Below, one piece after another: positions 50,401 to 58,822 of a stretch of 64,000 nt of DNA. The position numbers and the translations under genes were made by a program. The notes beneath the pieces were generated by a model. It did no database searches, had not been told where the DNA came from, and saw only the letters and a program-made list of their open reading frames with translations. The DNA comes from Oxyruncus cristatus (lineage: Eukaryota; Chordata; Aves; Passeriformes; Cotingidae): contig VXAY01002192.1 of the NCBI GenBank assembly GCA_013399855.1, forward strand, positions 2,304,827-2,368,826. The letters run 5' to 3'. Within the stretch, counting starts at the first letter, position 1. Each line of letters begins with the position of its first letter.

Positions 50401-53400
50401 TTAGGTAAGCTTTATTAACAAACTCTGAAATCACATCCACAAAGGCTTTTGGAAGACTGTTCTATTTATTATGGTGATTTCCATTCCTTATTTATCTGTA
50501 TTAGCTAAATAACTGCAATAGTATTAAAAATCTCAGATGGATACAGTCCTTGGCACTGAAATAACGACCTACCTATAAATATTGTTAGTAAAATTGTTAA
50601 CTGGGTTTGCTGTGATGAATACACAAAGAACAGCACAAAAACATTGTCTTGCTTGGAGACCTTCCAAAGCCTAAAATATTTGTTGTGAGGACTAAACAGA
50701 TTTTTAAAAACTTTATTAATTAATTGAGCTTCAAACATGACTTTAGGAAAAAACGGCCCAAGCCAGGCAAATCTACTCGGAGCGCATCCAGGTCAGCAGG
50801 ACTGTTAAGAGTCTTGATGCAGAAATGAATCGCTTGAGAGAGAAGATAAAAACAGAAACTAGTCTCCATGGAAACAGAGAAGAAATAATACAGTAAGTCA
50901 TCTTAACCGTGTAGAGTTGTTCAGGTAAGATGGAAAAGAGAGCGGAAGGAAGAGTTTTTTTAGTGACTCATTGTGCATTTATGTGTGTTTTTAGTACTTA
51001 AGCTGTGTATGGAGGTATGGAAATGTGTTGTACTGATTTGCAGTCAACAAGTACTGAACAGATTAGGGAGTCCTGAAAAACCCTCCAGTGCTTTTAAGCA
51101 GCATCTGTACTATATATATGACATTACCAGTAATTAGATACCCTCTTAGCGTTCAGAAGTATCCCAGTGATGACTACAAAGACGTAACTCACCGCTGTTC
51201 AGTGATGCATTGAGTGTTAAGCATACTTCTAGTTTGAGCACAAGTTAGAAAGTTACTTGGGGTTTTGAATACAGTGTCTTGCAAGGGAGCACTCCCCTCA
51301 GCTATTCTTGAGTGTGGGGAACCCAGTCATTCATTCTCCTTGGTGCAAGAGTTTGTTGTCAAAAGAATTAAAAATAGAAATAAGATTTAATTTTTGACCA
51401 TATTTGATTTGTTAAGTGTCTTATTTGACTCATCACATGCGTTTAGATTTAACATAAATCCTCACAAAAGAGTTTTCATTTGAATATTTTGATTATCAAA
51501 GTGATTTTCTGCATTTACAACAATAGCTTAGTTTTAATGTAATGCATCTTAACTTTCTATTAATCAAAACAGGCAATTTCATGATGCAAAGGAAAGATAT
51601 GAGGATGCAAGCAGTAAAGTAAAGAATTTAAAGAAATTTTTTAGGGTACTGGAAAGAATCATGGCAGAGAGAGTCAAAGCGTATCAGCAATTACTACGGT
51701 GAGTTAATTTTACTGTAATTTCAGGTTTTAGGTAAACTGGTATCTAAGCATGTGCCCATATTCCAGGGTGAAAATTAAAGAGCAGACCAGTGAGAACACA
51801 CTGTCTTTAGGGCAGTGTTTACAACAATCTTTTTAGCCTAAGCTTGTTCCCAGTTGCAGTCCTATTGTTGCTGACAGTTTAGAGGAAGGCTGGACTGACA
51901 GCTGGAAAAGCAGTGTGATAGTGGAGGCTGTATTTTGCTTCATACCAAAGACCTCAACCATGCGGATTTCATCCAAGGCAGTTCTGAATGCTGGTTTGGG
52001 TCCATAGATTATCAGCAAGTTACTAGAATTGAAATAATCTGGACTGTCACCCATTTTTGTTGATTATAGTTACTGGTGCTGAGCTGACATTGTGGGCCAA
52101 GCACTTTTCCTCTGCCATGTGCTGAAAAAATTTGAAGATCTCTATTCAGATTCGGTACTTTGACAGCTTCTTCTCCATACTGGGAGTGCACCCTTCTTTC
52201 TTGCTTCAGTCCATCCCTTAGTATCCTATATGCATCCATGAAGATTTTCCTTTAAAGGGATTGATGGTCTGTTTTCCAATGCAGCACTTCATCATTTATC
52301 ATTTCCTTCAGCAGAAATTGAGGGATATCTTTGTTGGCTCTGCTTTTTTGTACTTTTTGGTCTGGATTTGGGGGAGGTGCCAGTATGATCCTGACAAATA
52401 GTGATGATGAGGAAAATCCCAACCTTTGCAGGTGGAAGTAGTGGGCAAGATTTACCTGCAGAATCTGATGCTTGCCTTATGGTGCCCACATATGTCAAAT
52501 TGAATCTTAGTCCTAGTGCCAAAGTTTGAGTATGAATCCCACCTTACAATGTGTTAAAGAACCATAGTTCTTTCTTGGAGGAACTGTCATGTGTTGTCTA
52601 TTGGGATAGAATGCTAGAATTGACGGGGTGGGCAGAGAAATTAATACACAACACTCTTTAATTCCCAAAATCTACCAAAGGCCATGTAAATTCCTTACTG
52701 TGCAGTCCTAGTACTGGATAGGGAAGCAGTGGAATGTGGTAATTTTCTGTTGAAGTTCTGGAAAAATGGTGTAAAAAGCTTCCAGTCTATTAAAACAAAT
52801 TCTAGAAAATACAAAACTGTACATCTGGATTTCTTACCTCCTTACTTTGTATCAGTGATTCTCTGCAGATGTTCAGTATTGAATGTCACCCACTTGAGAG
52901 CATAACTGATTTGGGGAAAATGTTATTAATGGAGCAGGCCTTAATACTTAATGATGTGGGATTGTTGATAAACATCTGTTGTCACTTTTTCATGTATTTT
53001 AAAACTTGCTGACCTAATGTTTGTTTGCTTGATTTAAGTATCCTTTCTATAAGATGCAAAAGCAGCTTTGAGGAATTACTGAATGTTCGAGATTGCTCTG
53101 GAAAAATACTTTTTGATCACAAGAATGAGACACTTTCCATAACAGTAAGTTGTTTTATATGACTTCAATTAGCATAATATGTAATTAGTTATTACTTTTT
53201 TTAGTCTCAGGTGCTAGGACATGTATTGCAAAGGATAGAATAAATTGTTCTTCCCTATCCAAATTGTACGCTAATACATATCATCTGATACACTATTCTG
53301 TAGGAAGTTGTTGAAAACAAGAACAAAAAACATTGCCATCTTAAATGGGCGGATTGCTAGATTACAGAAAATAAATTTAGATTGTTGTCTTGTGCCAAGG

Positions 53401-56400
53401 AGAAGAATTCACTAGTGAGTCATCCTAGTCAGTCTTTCAAAATAGCTCATTCCTGTTTCATTGATAGGAAGTTCACCATTATTTGTGTGATTGTGTAATG
53501 GCTCTGGTTGTTATTTAAACAACTTTTAGTGACTTAAAGCTTCAATATTGTGGGGGGTTTTGTGTATCTTTTAATATAAATCCCAAAAAGTCATGGGTTT
53601 ATATACTTTTATTTCTGTAGGAGACTTCAATTTCAGTAATTAAGGGGAAAAATGTGCAGTGACAACATAAATAAGTGTTGTTGCAGTCCTAATTAAACAG
53701 GTGAAGCACATGTATCTGAAGACTCAGTCCATAAAATACAAAGTCATTACCTGACTTTATCAGAATATATATCTTTTAATAGCTAATGTCTCATGTTTCT
53801 CAGACAAGAGATCTATATTTAGTCAAGGAAGGTAAATTGCAAAAGGAAAACAATTCCCCCACAAAAAAGATCCCACTCCAAAATAACTCTTCTTTTCCTG
53901 CTGAACTTGTTAAAGGTACTGCAATTAACAGGACAAGAAAATGCCTAAGTTTTGTCTTACAGGACTGCCACAAGATGTCATCCTAATCAATGGAACCAAA
54001 GGGCTGTTCTCAATATTTCATGCATTCCAGTAAAGAAACTCCTTCACCTTTAAAATTCCACTGCAAATCAATTACCTGCTTTTGTGTTGTAGTAACCACT
54101 GGTAACCACTGGATTTTACTGTACTGTAACTACACTAGTTAACATTTATGAACCATTGTTTAACAGCTACTAAAAATAGGGAATTGAATAAGAAAATACT
54201 GGCAGAGTCATTCAGTCTGTATTTTACTGTGATAGAGGATGTTGCAGTGATCATAGAAAAGTGTTACTAAATGGTTAGCAGCCATCCCATTCCACAATGG
54301 CAGTTGGCAGAGAGTTGCAGAAAATTGTTTTCAGGTGATATGCTCACGTATAATGTATTGCTGTTAAAATTATGATTCTGTTAGTAAGTCTCTGTCTCAT
54401 GTCTAAAAATCGCTCCCATATTTTCACTTCAAGGTTCAGTTTGGAGATGAAGACAGAGCTTCCCTTACTGATTTGAGATCCTTATCAGGAGGTGAACGCA
54501 CCTTCTCCACAGTTTGTTACATTCTTTCTCTGTGGAACATCACTGACTCTCCTTTCAGATGCTTGGATGAATTTGATGTCTACATGGTATACTTTAAACT
54601 TCGACTACATCTCCCACTCTGATTTATATAAATTAGTGAAATAGTTGTAGTGTTACTTGTATTTGGTTAGATTTAAAACCACCATTGTAACTGTAAATAA
54701 TAAAAAGCCCCAAACCAGTATCCAAATTCTCAAAACCAAAATTTAGGGATCTTGTTCACTTTGTTTAATGTCTTTTGAAGCTTGTTTTGTATATGAAGTT
54801 GGTGCTCAGAGATATGAGCTTTTCTGTTAAGGTACATCCTAAAACCTTTGTTCAGCATTAAAATCATAAGTCAGCTGTTACTGTGTTTGTCACAGGTTGC
54901 CTCTGCATTTTGCTGTGCCATTCTGGGCTTGGCATGTGCTTTGGTTTCTACCAATTTTGAGACCAATGTGAGGGTTTTTTTCAGAGCAAGTATAGCAACT
55001 GAGTTCACTGTTGCTACTCAGGAAGTTATTTTATACTTCACCTAGTAGCATCTTTCCAGGAGGTTGAGATGCAGAATAATAATAAATACTAAGGTCGTCT
55101 AAAACTGATAAATCGTATTTTTGTTAACAACATCCCTGGATAGGCCATTAATCAGTTTTTAATTTTTTTTAATATGTATTTGCTCCTTTTTAATATGCAG
55201 GATGGTATGGTTTGAGAAAATAATTACTTCTATGAGACAGAGAGTTGACACTGCATTATTTAGTTTTGCCTTCAGTGTCAATCACCTATTTACTGGGAAT
55301 TACAGACCTAGAGGAGAAAAGAGGTAATATATTTCATATATAAAGAATTTTGGAGGGAGATTAATAGTTTCATGTGGAACAGTTACAGCAGCAAAGCTTT
55401 GTTAGTCCCTGCTAGAACAACTTCCCATTGCGCATCTCTTTCAGTAAAGCCTGATGCATAAAGTTGTGTTCAAAACAGATGATAATAACAGTTATAATCC
55501 TAATAAAAACAAGCTCCAGAATGTCTTAGGTTTCATGCGGCACCTAAATCCTTTCAGGTATTTTTGAGGCAGAATTTTACCATAAACATGCTACTAAAAT
55601 ACATTTCATCTCATCATAGCAATAAAGTAAGAAGTATTACATCTATATCAAAGCTGATAGAAAAACAGTGAGTAGGAGTGTGTGATTATTCTGATAGAAG
55701 CTTTCCATTGTCCATGGATACTAAAAAGTACAGTTTATGAATTTCCCAGACTATAATTTGTAGTTTTTTGAATTTAACCCTAATGTTTCTCCAGCCTAGA
55801 TGTTATCAAACTTTCCTTTAGAAACCTTTACTGTATAGGAATTAATTCTGGAAGGTTTTCTTAGAATCGTATTTTCTGATGTGTTTACTGTGGTCAGTAT
55901 TAACACCCGATAAATTTTTTGTCTTTAGGACATGCTTAACAGAAGAATTGCCATCGATATGATTCTGCAGAGGGCTGTTTTTCAGCAGTATCGACAGTTC
56001 ATTTTGTTCACCCCCCAAAGCATAAGGTAATATTGTTTTTTTTTTATTTTGTGGTACAAGAATGACAAGGAATTACTAAGGTCTCTTGCAAGAAGTGTAA
56101 CTTGAAAAAATTAAATATGAAGAGAAAGAAATTTGCTGTTTGTAGCAGTAGAATGTCAACAATTAGGCAGTTCAGTGCTGATAGTTCTCAGACTTTAATA
56201 GGTTTTTTTACTCCTCCTTACATAATGTCTGTTAATATGGTAAGTCAGGGGGCCTTGAATCAGTTTACCTGAAGTAAAACAACTTTTTGAAATGTTTTAT
56301 TTTGTCAAATAGGCTCCTTGTCGTTTAGTACCCTGTATGTCACTCTCCCCTCCCAAAATTAACAAAAGACGTAGCATTTTTTCTGTTAATACTACAGGAC

Positions 56401-57433
56401 TTTCAAGGTGTTAGTCACTTGAGTTTGTTTTATTTTAGGGGGTTTAATATTGCTGATCTAGAGACTCGTAACTTACACCATGTTTTGAATTTTGGATCTA
56501 GTAGCTCAAAATTGTTCCAAAACCTCCATATAAGTCCCTAGTAAAGCCATGCCCAGCTTAAGGGAACAGTCATGTCTAACCCTGTGCAGCCAACTCCTCT
56601 CTGTTAACCCAATGTAAGTAGTGAAGCCTGAAGAGGATAATTAAGCAGTCTTCAAAATAAAGTTGATTTATCTTAATTGTCTTCCCTCACTAGAGTATAA
56701 AAAAATTAGGGTAGTAGTATTCTGTTTTTATTTCAGTGGAAATGCTTTTGTGGAGATTTTCTGAAATTAATAAACATAAGGGAATTTTTTGTATGGTTAC
56801 TTTTAAAAAGTTTAATAATTCAAGTGCAGTTTGCTTTTGTTGCATGTTGCACGTTCAGTAAATATTAAATTTAGCAGAAGTATGGAGGCACCTTCAAGAA
56901 AAAATAATTTAGGATGATCAGTGTAGAAGCCTGTGTAAATGTATGTTTAGTAACTTTGCTCATTCTTAGTATAATGTGAGAGATTGCACGTGTATGTCGT
57001 GCCTATAAGGATCTGTAAGGCAAATACAAACTGCTTTCCATCACTGTTTCATTTAGGGTTTTTTTGTAAAAGTACTTTTTCTCTACTTAAGGTAGTCTAA
57101 TTGTTAGAAATCACATGATGGAAATCAGTCCTTGTCTTTACCTCAAGCTTTTACTGAAGTCTGGGTCCAGTATCAGTTCAGTAAAGCCTGAATTTCACCC
57201 CATCACCGTCAAATTAAAAAGATGGAGTTATTTAAAGGAAAATATGTAATGGAAAGAATCAAATGGAAATACTAAAATTTGTGGAGAAGAAACACTGTTT
57301 AAATGAGGCATACTTTATTTTTAGTTCTCTGCCTGCGATTCCCCATATTCGAATCCTCTGCTTGCAAGACCCTGAAAGAGGCCAAAGACAATTGAATTTC
57401 CAAAAGAGGACAGACCGTGATGAAGATCAATAA
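23342..57433 (+). CDS. SMC6: SMC6, structural maintenance of chromosomes protein 6, complete CDS in 26 exons
   Basis: SMC6 pairs with SMC5 in the nuclear SMC5/6 ATPase complex, which loads on DNA, compacts it and controls recombination intermediates at stalled forks. Coding exons: 23342-23485, 25772-25889, 27830-27935, 31091-31227, 31783-31844, 32725-32805, 35407-35508, 35701-35820, 35920-36015, 37047-37193, 37541-37629, 38132-38296, 39288-39466, 40522-40723, 40849-40963, 42002-42162, 43296-43431, 44497-44577, 46368-46538, 49873-50010, 50747-50892, 51573-51698, 53039-53144, 54434-54586, 55929-56026, 57325-57433. They sum to 3288 nt, 1095 residues plus stop; human SMC6 has 1091. Walker A GSNGSGKS is at residues 84-91, ABC signature LSGGE at 993-997 and Walker B FRCLDEFD ends at D1024. 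Coiled coils lie at about 220-450 and 665-930, and the hinge at about 455-640. All introns are GT-AG. Confidence 0.96.
24078..25402 (-). mobile_element. Endogenous retrovirus LTR, split by a CR1
   Basis: LTR sequence covers 24078-24946 and 25310-25402. On the plus strand it starts TGTGGTGGGTTGACCC and ends CCCGGTACA. The sense direction is minus, because an AATAAA signal reads on the minus strand at 24263-24268. It contains the repeated TCC...CAGGCTGCAG-type segments of a common avian LTR. No internal retroviral genes are adjacent. It lies in SMC6 intron 1, antisense to the gene. Family recognition is from memory of avian LTRs. Confidence 0.8.
24947..25305 (-). mobile_element. CR1 LINE 3' fragment nested in an LTR
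   Basis: The minus strand reads a CR1 ORF2 tail: [53 protein letters not shown], then a terminus beginning CATAGAATCA on the plus strand. The LTR resumes on the right at GGGGAATC. A 4-bp ACAT occurs at both junctions (24943-24946, 25306-25309). Confidence 0.88.
25772..25889 (+). CDS. SMC6: SMC6 exon 2 (residues 49-87; Walker A start)
   Basis: Encodes [20 protein letters not shown] through NFVVGSNG. The Walker A loop is split by the next intron inside the serine codon (A|GT). Confidence 0.95.
26366..26790. other. Unclassified intronic block with a short tandem repeat
   Basis: This part of SMC6 intron 2 has higher GC than its flanks at the left end (CTCGGAGAGGGAAGGTAGGC...). It includes an imperfect repeat of ACATAAGGG-type units at 26618-26668. 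I do not recognise it; it may be an internal piece of an old LTR element. Confidence 0.4.
26835..27376 (-). mobile_element. Endogenous retrovirus LTR (ERVL-like), antisense to SMC6
   Basis: The plus strand starts TGTTGTTGTTTAATCCC, contains an A/T-rich AATAATAATT run and ends through CAGCACTATACCAGCTACTAGG. It matches the layout of the large avian LTR family whose sense strand starts TGTCCTGGTTTCGGCTGGG, so this copy reads on the minus strand. Its right end is decayed. Confidence 0.72.
27830..27935 (+). CDS. SMC6: SMC6 exon 3 (residues 88-122; Walker A end)
   Basis: Completes the P-loop with SGKS and encodes [20 protein letters not shown] through IRDGE. Acceptor TTACAG, donor GTAAGT. Confidence 0.95.
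28149..30209 (-). mobile_element. Endogenous retrovirus LTR interrupted by an RTE element
   Basis: LTR sequence occupies 28149-28330 and 29761-30209. The plus strand begins TGTTGTGGTTTTAAAAC and ends GGCTGAAACTAGGACA. Flanking five-mers CTGAT (28144-28148) and CTGAA (30210-30214) look like a diverged 5-bp duplication, typical of ERVL-type elements. It lies in SMC6 intron 3, antisense to the gene. No retroviral coding sequence is retained. Confidence 0.75.
28331..29760 (+). mobile_element. RTE-clade non-LTR retrotransposon copy 2, internally deleted, nested in an LTR
   Basis: The left part reads RTE ORF2: a linker ([20 protein letters not shown]), then [12 protein letters not shown], then after a stop at 28862 the segments [20 protein letters not shown] and [20 protein letters not shown] of the reverse-transcriptase fingers/palm. 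At 29102 (an N) it jumps to the thumb region ([13 protein letters not shown], LLYGSESWV), so the stretch with the catalytic FADD-type motif is missing. The 3' end, TCTTCGTTCGCAAAGCC, matches copy 1. GTGTAT repeats at 28325-28330 and 29761-29766 as a likely 6-bp target duplication. Stops and frameshifts make it non-functional. Confidence 0.82.
31091..31227 (+). CDS. SMC6: SMC6 exon 4 (residues 123-168)
   Basis: Encodes [20 protein letters not shown] then [20 protein letters not shown], head-domain strands. Donor GTCAGT. Confidence 0.95.
31783..31844 (+). CDS. SMC6: SMC6 exon 5 (residues 169-189)
   Basis: A short 62-nt exon encoding [20 protein letters not shown] then Q. Acceptor ATTAG, donor GTAGTT. 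Confidence 0.93.
32725..32805 (+). CDS. SMC6: SMC6 exon 6 (residues 190-216; Q-loop region)
   Basis: Encodes [20 protein letters not shown] then SESDKYK, including the TQEMSKQF Q-loop motif of SMC6 heads. Confidence 0.95.
32925..34051 (-). mobile_element. Endogenous retrovirus LTR split by an opposing LTR
   Basis: LTR sequence occupies 32925-33229 and 33815-34051. The plus strand starts TGTTGTGGTTTAACTCGG and ends GGCCAGAGCCAGTACA. The break falls inside the stretch that normally reads GAGCATG...ATATCTCTTTGG. Antisense to SMC6, in intron 6. No clear target duplication was found at the outer ends. Confidence 0.72.
33230..33814 (+). mobile_element. Solo LTR inserted in opposite orientation into another LTR
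   Basis: Starts TGTGCTGGCTTGGGCTGGG and ends GCTGAACCACGACA, with an ATTAAA signal near 33683. It is the sense strand of the same broad LTR family that surrounds it. It is one of the few LTRs here in the sense orientation of SMC6. Confidence 0.75.
34174..35290 (-). mobile_element. Probable LTR-derived repeat
   Basis: A block with uniform composition starting TGTTGCAAATGGGTG and running to about the CCAGAACCCCACC stretch. It contains GGTTGCTCAAAGAACCACTG, which I associate with an avian LTR. Boundaries, orientation and class are uncertain; no target duplication was established. It ends about 115 bases before SMC6 exon 7. Confidence 0.4.
35407..35508 (+). CDS. SMC6: SMC6 exon 7 (residues 217-250)
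   Basis: Encodes [20 protein letters not shown] and the start of the first coiled coil. Acceptor TTTTAG, donor GTATGT. Confidence 0.95.
35701..35820 (+). CDS. SMC6: SMC6 exon 8 (residues 251-290)
   Basis: Coiled-coil exon from [20 protein letters not shown] to HNMAWAV. Acceptor TTTAAG, donor GTAAAT. Confidence 0.95.
35920..36015 (+). CDS. SMC6: SMC6 exon 9 (residues 291-322)
   Basis: Coiled-coil exon [20 protein letters not shown] through KVEEWQ. It is only 99 bases downstream of exon 8. Confidence 0.92.
36257..36660 (-). mobile_element. CR1 LINE 3' fragment
   Basis: Plus strand begins GAATCATAGAATGGTTTGGG, the reverse complement of a CR1 3' end, then CCTGCCATGGGCAGGGACAC and GGGCAACCTGTGCCAGTGCC. 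It lies in SMC6 intron 9, antisense. Confidence 0.85.
37047..37193 (+). CDS. SMC6: SMC6 exon 10 (residues 323-371)
   Basis: Coiled-coil exon [20 protein letters not shown] through AVNEAE, matching human RLNEAEQKYKDIQDKLE. Confidence 0.95.
37541..37629 (+). CDS. SMC6: SMC6 exon 11 (residues 372-400)
   Basis: Coiled-coil exon [20 protein letters not shown] through IEELKN; leaves in phase 2. Confidence 0.93.
38132..38296 (+). CDS. SMC6: SMC6 exon 12 (residues 401-455)
   Basis: Coiled-coil exon [20 protein letters not shown] through EEHAKV. Acceptor TTCTAG, donor GTAAGT. Confidence 0.93.
39288..39466 (+). CDS. SMC6: SMC6 exon 13 (residues 456-515; hinge entry)
   Basis: Encodes [20 protein letters not shown], then [20 protein letters not shown], leading into the hinge domain. 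Donor GTAAGA. Confidence 0.95.
40522..40723 (+). CDS. SMC6: SMC6 exon 14 (residues 516-582; hinge)
   Basis: The largest coding exon (202 nt), the hinge core: [20 protein letters not shown] through IYDVRQ. The hinge is the SMC5-SMC6 dimerisation site. Confidence 0.95.
40849..40963 (+). CDS. SMC6: SMC6 exon 15 (residues 583-621; hinge)
   Basis: Encodes [20 protein letters not shown] through KVLLIK, matching human [20 protein letters not shown]. Confidence 0.95.
42002..42162 (+). CDS. SMC6: SMC6 exon 16 (residues 622-674; hinge exit)
   Basis: Encodes [20 protein letters not shown] through SQDVEAEI. Acceptor TTTCAG, donor GTTAGC (weaker than neighbours), phase 2. Confidence 0.93.
42945..43116 (-). 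mobile_element. Short internally deleted LTR with 5-bp target duplication
   Basis: A 172-base element starting TGTGGTGGTTAAAAA and ending CAACAACCAGGACA, the same ends as the larger LTRs nearby but lacking their middle. The five-mer CTTTC flanks it exactly (42940-42944 and 43117-43121). It lies in SMC6 intron 16, about 180 bases before exon 17. Confidence 0.75.
43296..43431 (+). CDS. SMC6: SMC6 exon 17 (residues 675-720)
   Basis: Second coiled coil begins: [20 protein letters not shown] through KELQ. Acceptor ATAAAG. Confidence 0.93.
43925..44104 (+). mobile_element. CR1 LINE 3' tail
   Basis: CR1 end sequence with GGCTCCCCAGG, AAGCCTGACAGAGTTCAAGA, GGTTGGACTCGATGATCC and terminal TATTCTGTTATTCTGTG. 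SMC6 intron 17, sense. Confidence 0.87.
44497..44577 (+). CDS. SMC6: SMC6 exon 18 (residues 721-747)
   Basis: Encodes [20 protein letters not shown] then SVDIRIL, matching human [17 protein letters not shown]. Confidence 0.93.
46368..46538 (+). CDS. SMC6: SMC6 exon 19 (residues 748-804)
   Basis: Coiled-coil exon [20 protein letters not shown] through VVAGPIK. Acceptor GACAG, donor GTAATA. Confidence 0.93.
47357..48544 (-). mobile_element. Endogenous retrovirus LTR, antisense to SMC6
   Basis: Plus strand starts TGTTGGGGGTTTGCTCTGG and ends TAAACCCATGACA. A minus-strand AATAAA lies at 47469-47474. It shares the general layout of the LTR at 24078 (repeated ...CTCCAGCATG... segments, GCAGAGGCGTTACTAA near the right end). 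It spans the poly-C gap at 48287-48319. Intron 19 of SMC6. Confidence 0.75.
48287..48319. other. Poly-C tract with a 5-N gap
   Basis: C homopolymer runs flank five N at 48306-48310. The true length is unknown; probably a sequencing failure in a G/C homopolymer inside the LTR. Confidence 0.9.
48604..48646. repeat. Small tandem repeat (19-bp unit, about 2 copies)
   Basis: AATAGAATAGAATATTCAG occurs twice in succession, itself built from a 5-bp AATAG unit. Confidence 0.85.
49063..49485 (+). mobile_element. CR1 LINE 3' fragment
   Basis: ORF2 tail ([40 protein letters not shown]) followed by a CR1 3' end with TATTCTATAATTCTGTG. It lies in SMC6 intron 19, about 390 bases before exon 20. Confidence 0.87.
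49873..50010 (+). CDS. SMC6: SMC6 exon 20 (residues 805-850)
   Basis: Coiled-coil exon [20 protein letters not shown] through KEKELE, aligned to human DELNLADSEVDNQKRGKRHY. Confidence 0.94.
50747..50892 (+). CDS. SMC6: SMC6 exon 21 (residues 851-898)
   Basis: Encodes [20 protein letters not shown] through GNREEII. Acceptor TTTAG, donor GTAAGT. Confidence 0.93.
51573..51698 (+). CDS. SMC6: SMC6 exon 22 (residues 899-940)
   Basis: End of the second coil: [20 protein letters not shown] through AYQQLL. Donor GTGAGT. Confidence 0.93.
51833..52530 (-). other. Intronic block with three adjacent minus-strand open frames, source unknown
   Basis: In SMC6 intron 22 the minus strand carries successive open frames of 76, 75 and 73 codons (52522-52292, 52239-52012, 52054-51833) in a stretch less AT-rich than its surroundings. 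The frames contain coding-like runs such as [20 protein letters not shown] (alternate frame) and [21 protein letters not shown] recognise no protein family. It may be a decayed processed pseudogene, a retrotransposon piece, or chance. Confidence 0.3.
53039..53144 (+). CDS. SMC6: SMC6 exon 23 (residues 941-976)
   Basis: Encodes [20 protein letters not shown] then [16 protein letters not shown], entry to the C-terminal ATPase head. Confidence 0.94.
54434..54586 (+). CDS. SMC6: SMC6 exon 24 (residues 977-1027; signature and Walker B)
   Basis: Encodes the ABC signature LSGGERT (993-999) and the Walker B run [13 protein letters not shown] with catalytic D1021-E1022. Both are intact. Confidence 0.97.
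55929..56026 (+). CDS. SMC6: SMC6 exon 25 (residues 1028-1059)
   Basis: Encodes [14 protein letters not shown] [20 protein letters not shown] then [12 protein letters not shown], the D-loop and H-loop equivalent of the head. Confidence 0.95.
57325..57433 (+). CDS. SMC6: SMC6 exon 26 with stop (residues 1060-1095)
   Basis: Encodes [20 protein letters not shown] then [16 protein letters not shown] and TAA at 57431-57433. Matches human RILRMSDPERGQTTLPF and the acidic C terminus. Confidence 0.95.
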
Positions 57434-57753
57434 GTATTTCTTTGTGAATATGGCATACTGTTGAGCACAAATGTGGAATAATATTTATAAAGTTATTGCT
57501 TCCTGATGCTGAGGAAGGGGATGTTTTGTTAGATACTCTCAGGAAGATGTTTCTGTATTGTTATTATTATTTTTTAAAGAATTTACTTTGTGTGTGCACA
57601 GACCAAGAATAGACAGAGTTTGTATGATGAGAAAATTTTGAATGTTCAGTTGATATTTTTAGCTATCAACAAATAGAATTTTTTTATCAGCTGTTCTGTT
57701 TTTTCTTCTGGAAAAGTTGAAATATATTTTGTCTAACTATTGAGTAATATTTT

Positions 57754-57759
57754 AATAAA
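57754..57759 (+). terminator. SMC6: SMC6 polyadenylation signal AATAAA
   Basis: The first canonical AATAAA noticed after the stop codon, about 320 bases downstream. Cleavage would be expected some 10-30 bases later. Further AATAAA copies (for example near 58650) could serve a longer 3' UTR. Confidence 0.75.
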
Positions 57760-57784
57760 CAGTTTGACCTGATACTTGTGGTAA

Positions 57785-58820
57785 TGTTTTAATGTCTCTA
57801 CACATTTAAAATTAGCATGAAGTTAAAAATACTGTTTTCTTCGTAGCTCTGCCTTATTTCATAAACATGTGCTAATTAATACATGCAGTAAAATGTGCTT
57901 CATTGATTTTTCATTGGAACCACAGCAGCTGAACATGAGAAACTGTTAGTATTTATACTTTCATAATTAGAGAAGGGAAAAATTTATTTGCATTATATTC
58001 TCTGGGTGTGGAAACCCATGCTTTTATTTCTTTTCCTAAAGAGTTTGAGTTTCTTTGGACATGAGCTTACAACATCTATCAAGCTGTGGCTTTATAAACT
58101 AAGATTCTTAATTCCAGTAAACTGAGTTCTTGCACACTCAGAGTTTCCAGGTATAGAATAAGTCTCTAGATGTTCATTGTATTAGAACAAACTATAGAGA
58201 CAAATCCTTCCAATACAGAGGAATAAAGCAGAATAAGAATTTTGGGAAATAATACAGTAATTTTACTACAGCATTGTAGACCTGTATTTTGTTGGGTCTT
58301 CTTGCCCCTCCTCCCTTCCCACACTTCCCTGGGACTATACTAGAGCACTTAAAATAAACTTGATTTATTTAAATATTACAAGCATTTATTGGGGGTAAGA
58401 GAGAGAAAGTAGAACCAGATTTTTCAAATTCCCCCAACTTAACTTCTTTTTCCTCCTGTTCTTTTTTCCTCCAGGAACTTGAAATTATTGACAGCTCTTC
58501 AAAAAACCCCCACTTTTTAGAGTTCAGCTGTTAGACATACTTTTTTCTTCTGTGTTTTTTTATGTTATGGGGATACAAAAGCCATTGAGACTACTCAGAG
58601 AAAAATATTTGCAGTTTTTGCAGTTTTTTACTGAATATCAGTTCCTCAATAAAACCTTATTGTAGTGTAAGTTTTAACTCGACTTTGTAGCTTAATTTGT
58701 TTTCAGTCACTGCACAGTATTTTGTGTTCTTTAATATTGTTCAATTTTTACACAAGCAGGTATTAAACTTGTAGGTTTCTTTACAATATGGAAGCTAGGT
58801 AAGACTTGAAGGAAATACTC
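57785..58820. other. Intergenic sequence downstream of SMC6
   Basis: AT-rich, with further AATAAA sites that could extend the SMC6 3' UTR. No gene seen. Confidence 0.55.
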
Positions 58821-58822
58821 TT

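Larger units (their letters stand above)
53145..57324. other. SMC6 introns 23-25: no repeat recognised
   Basis: Outside exons 24 and 25 this is AT-rich intronic sequence in which I see no transposon, RNA gene or additional exon. Confidence 0.5.
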
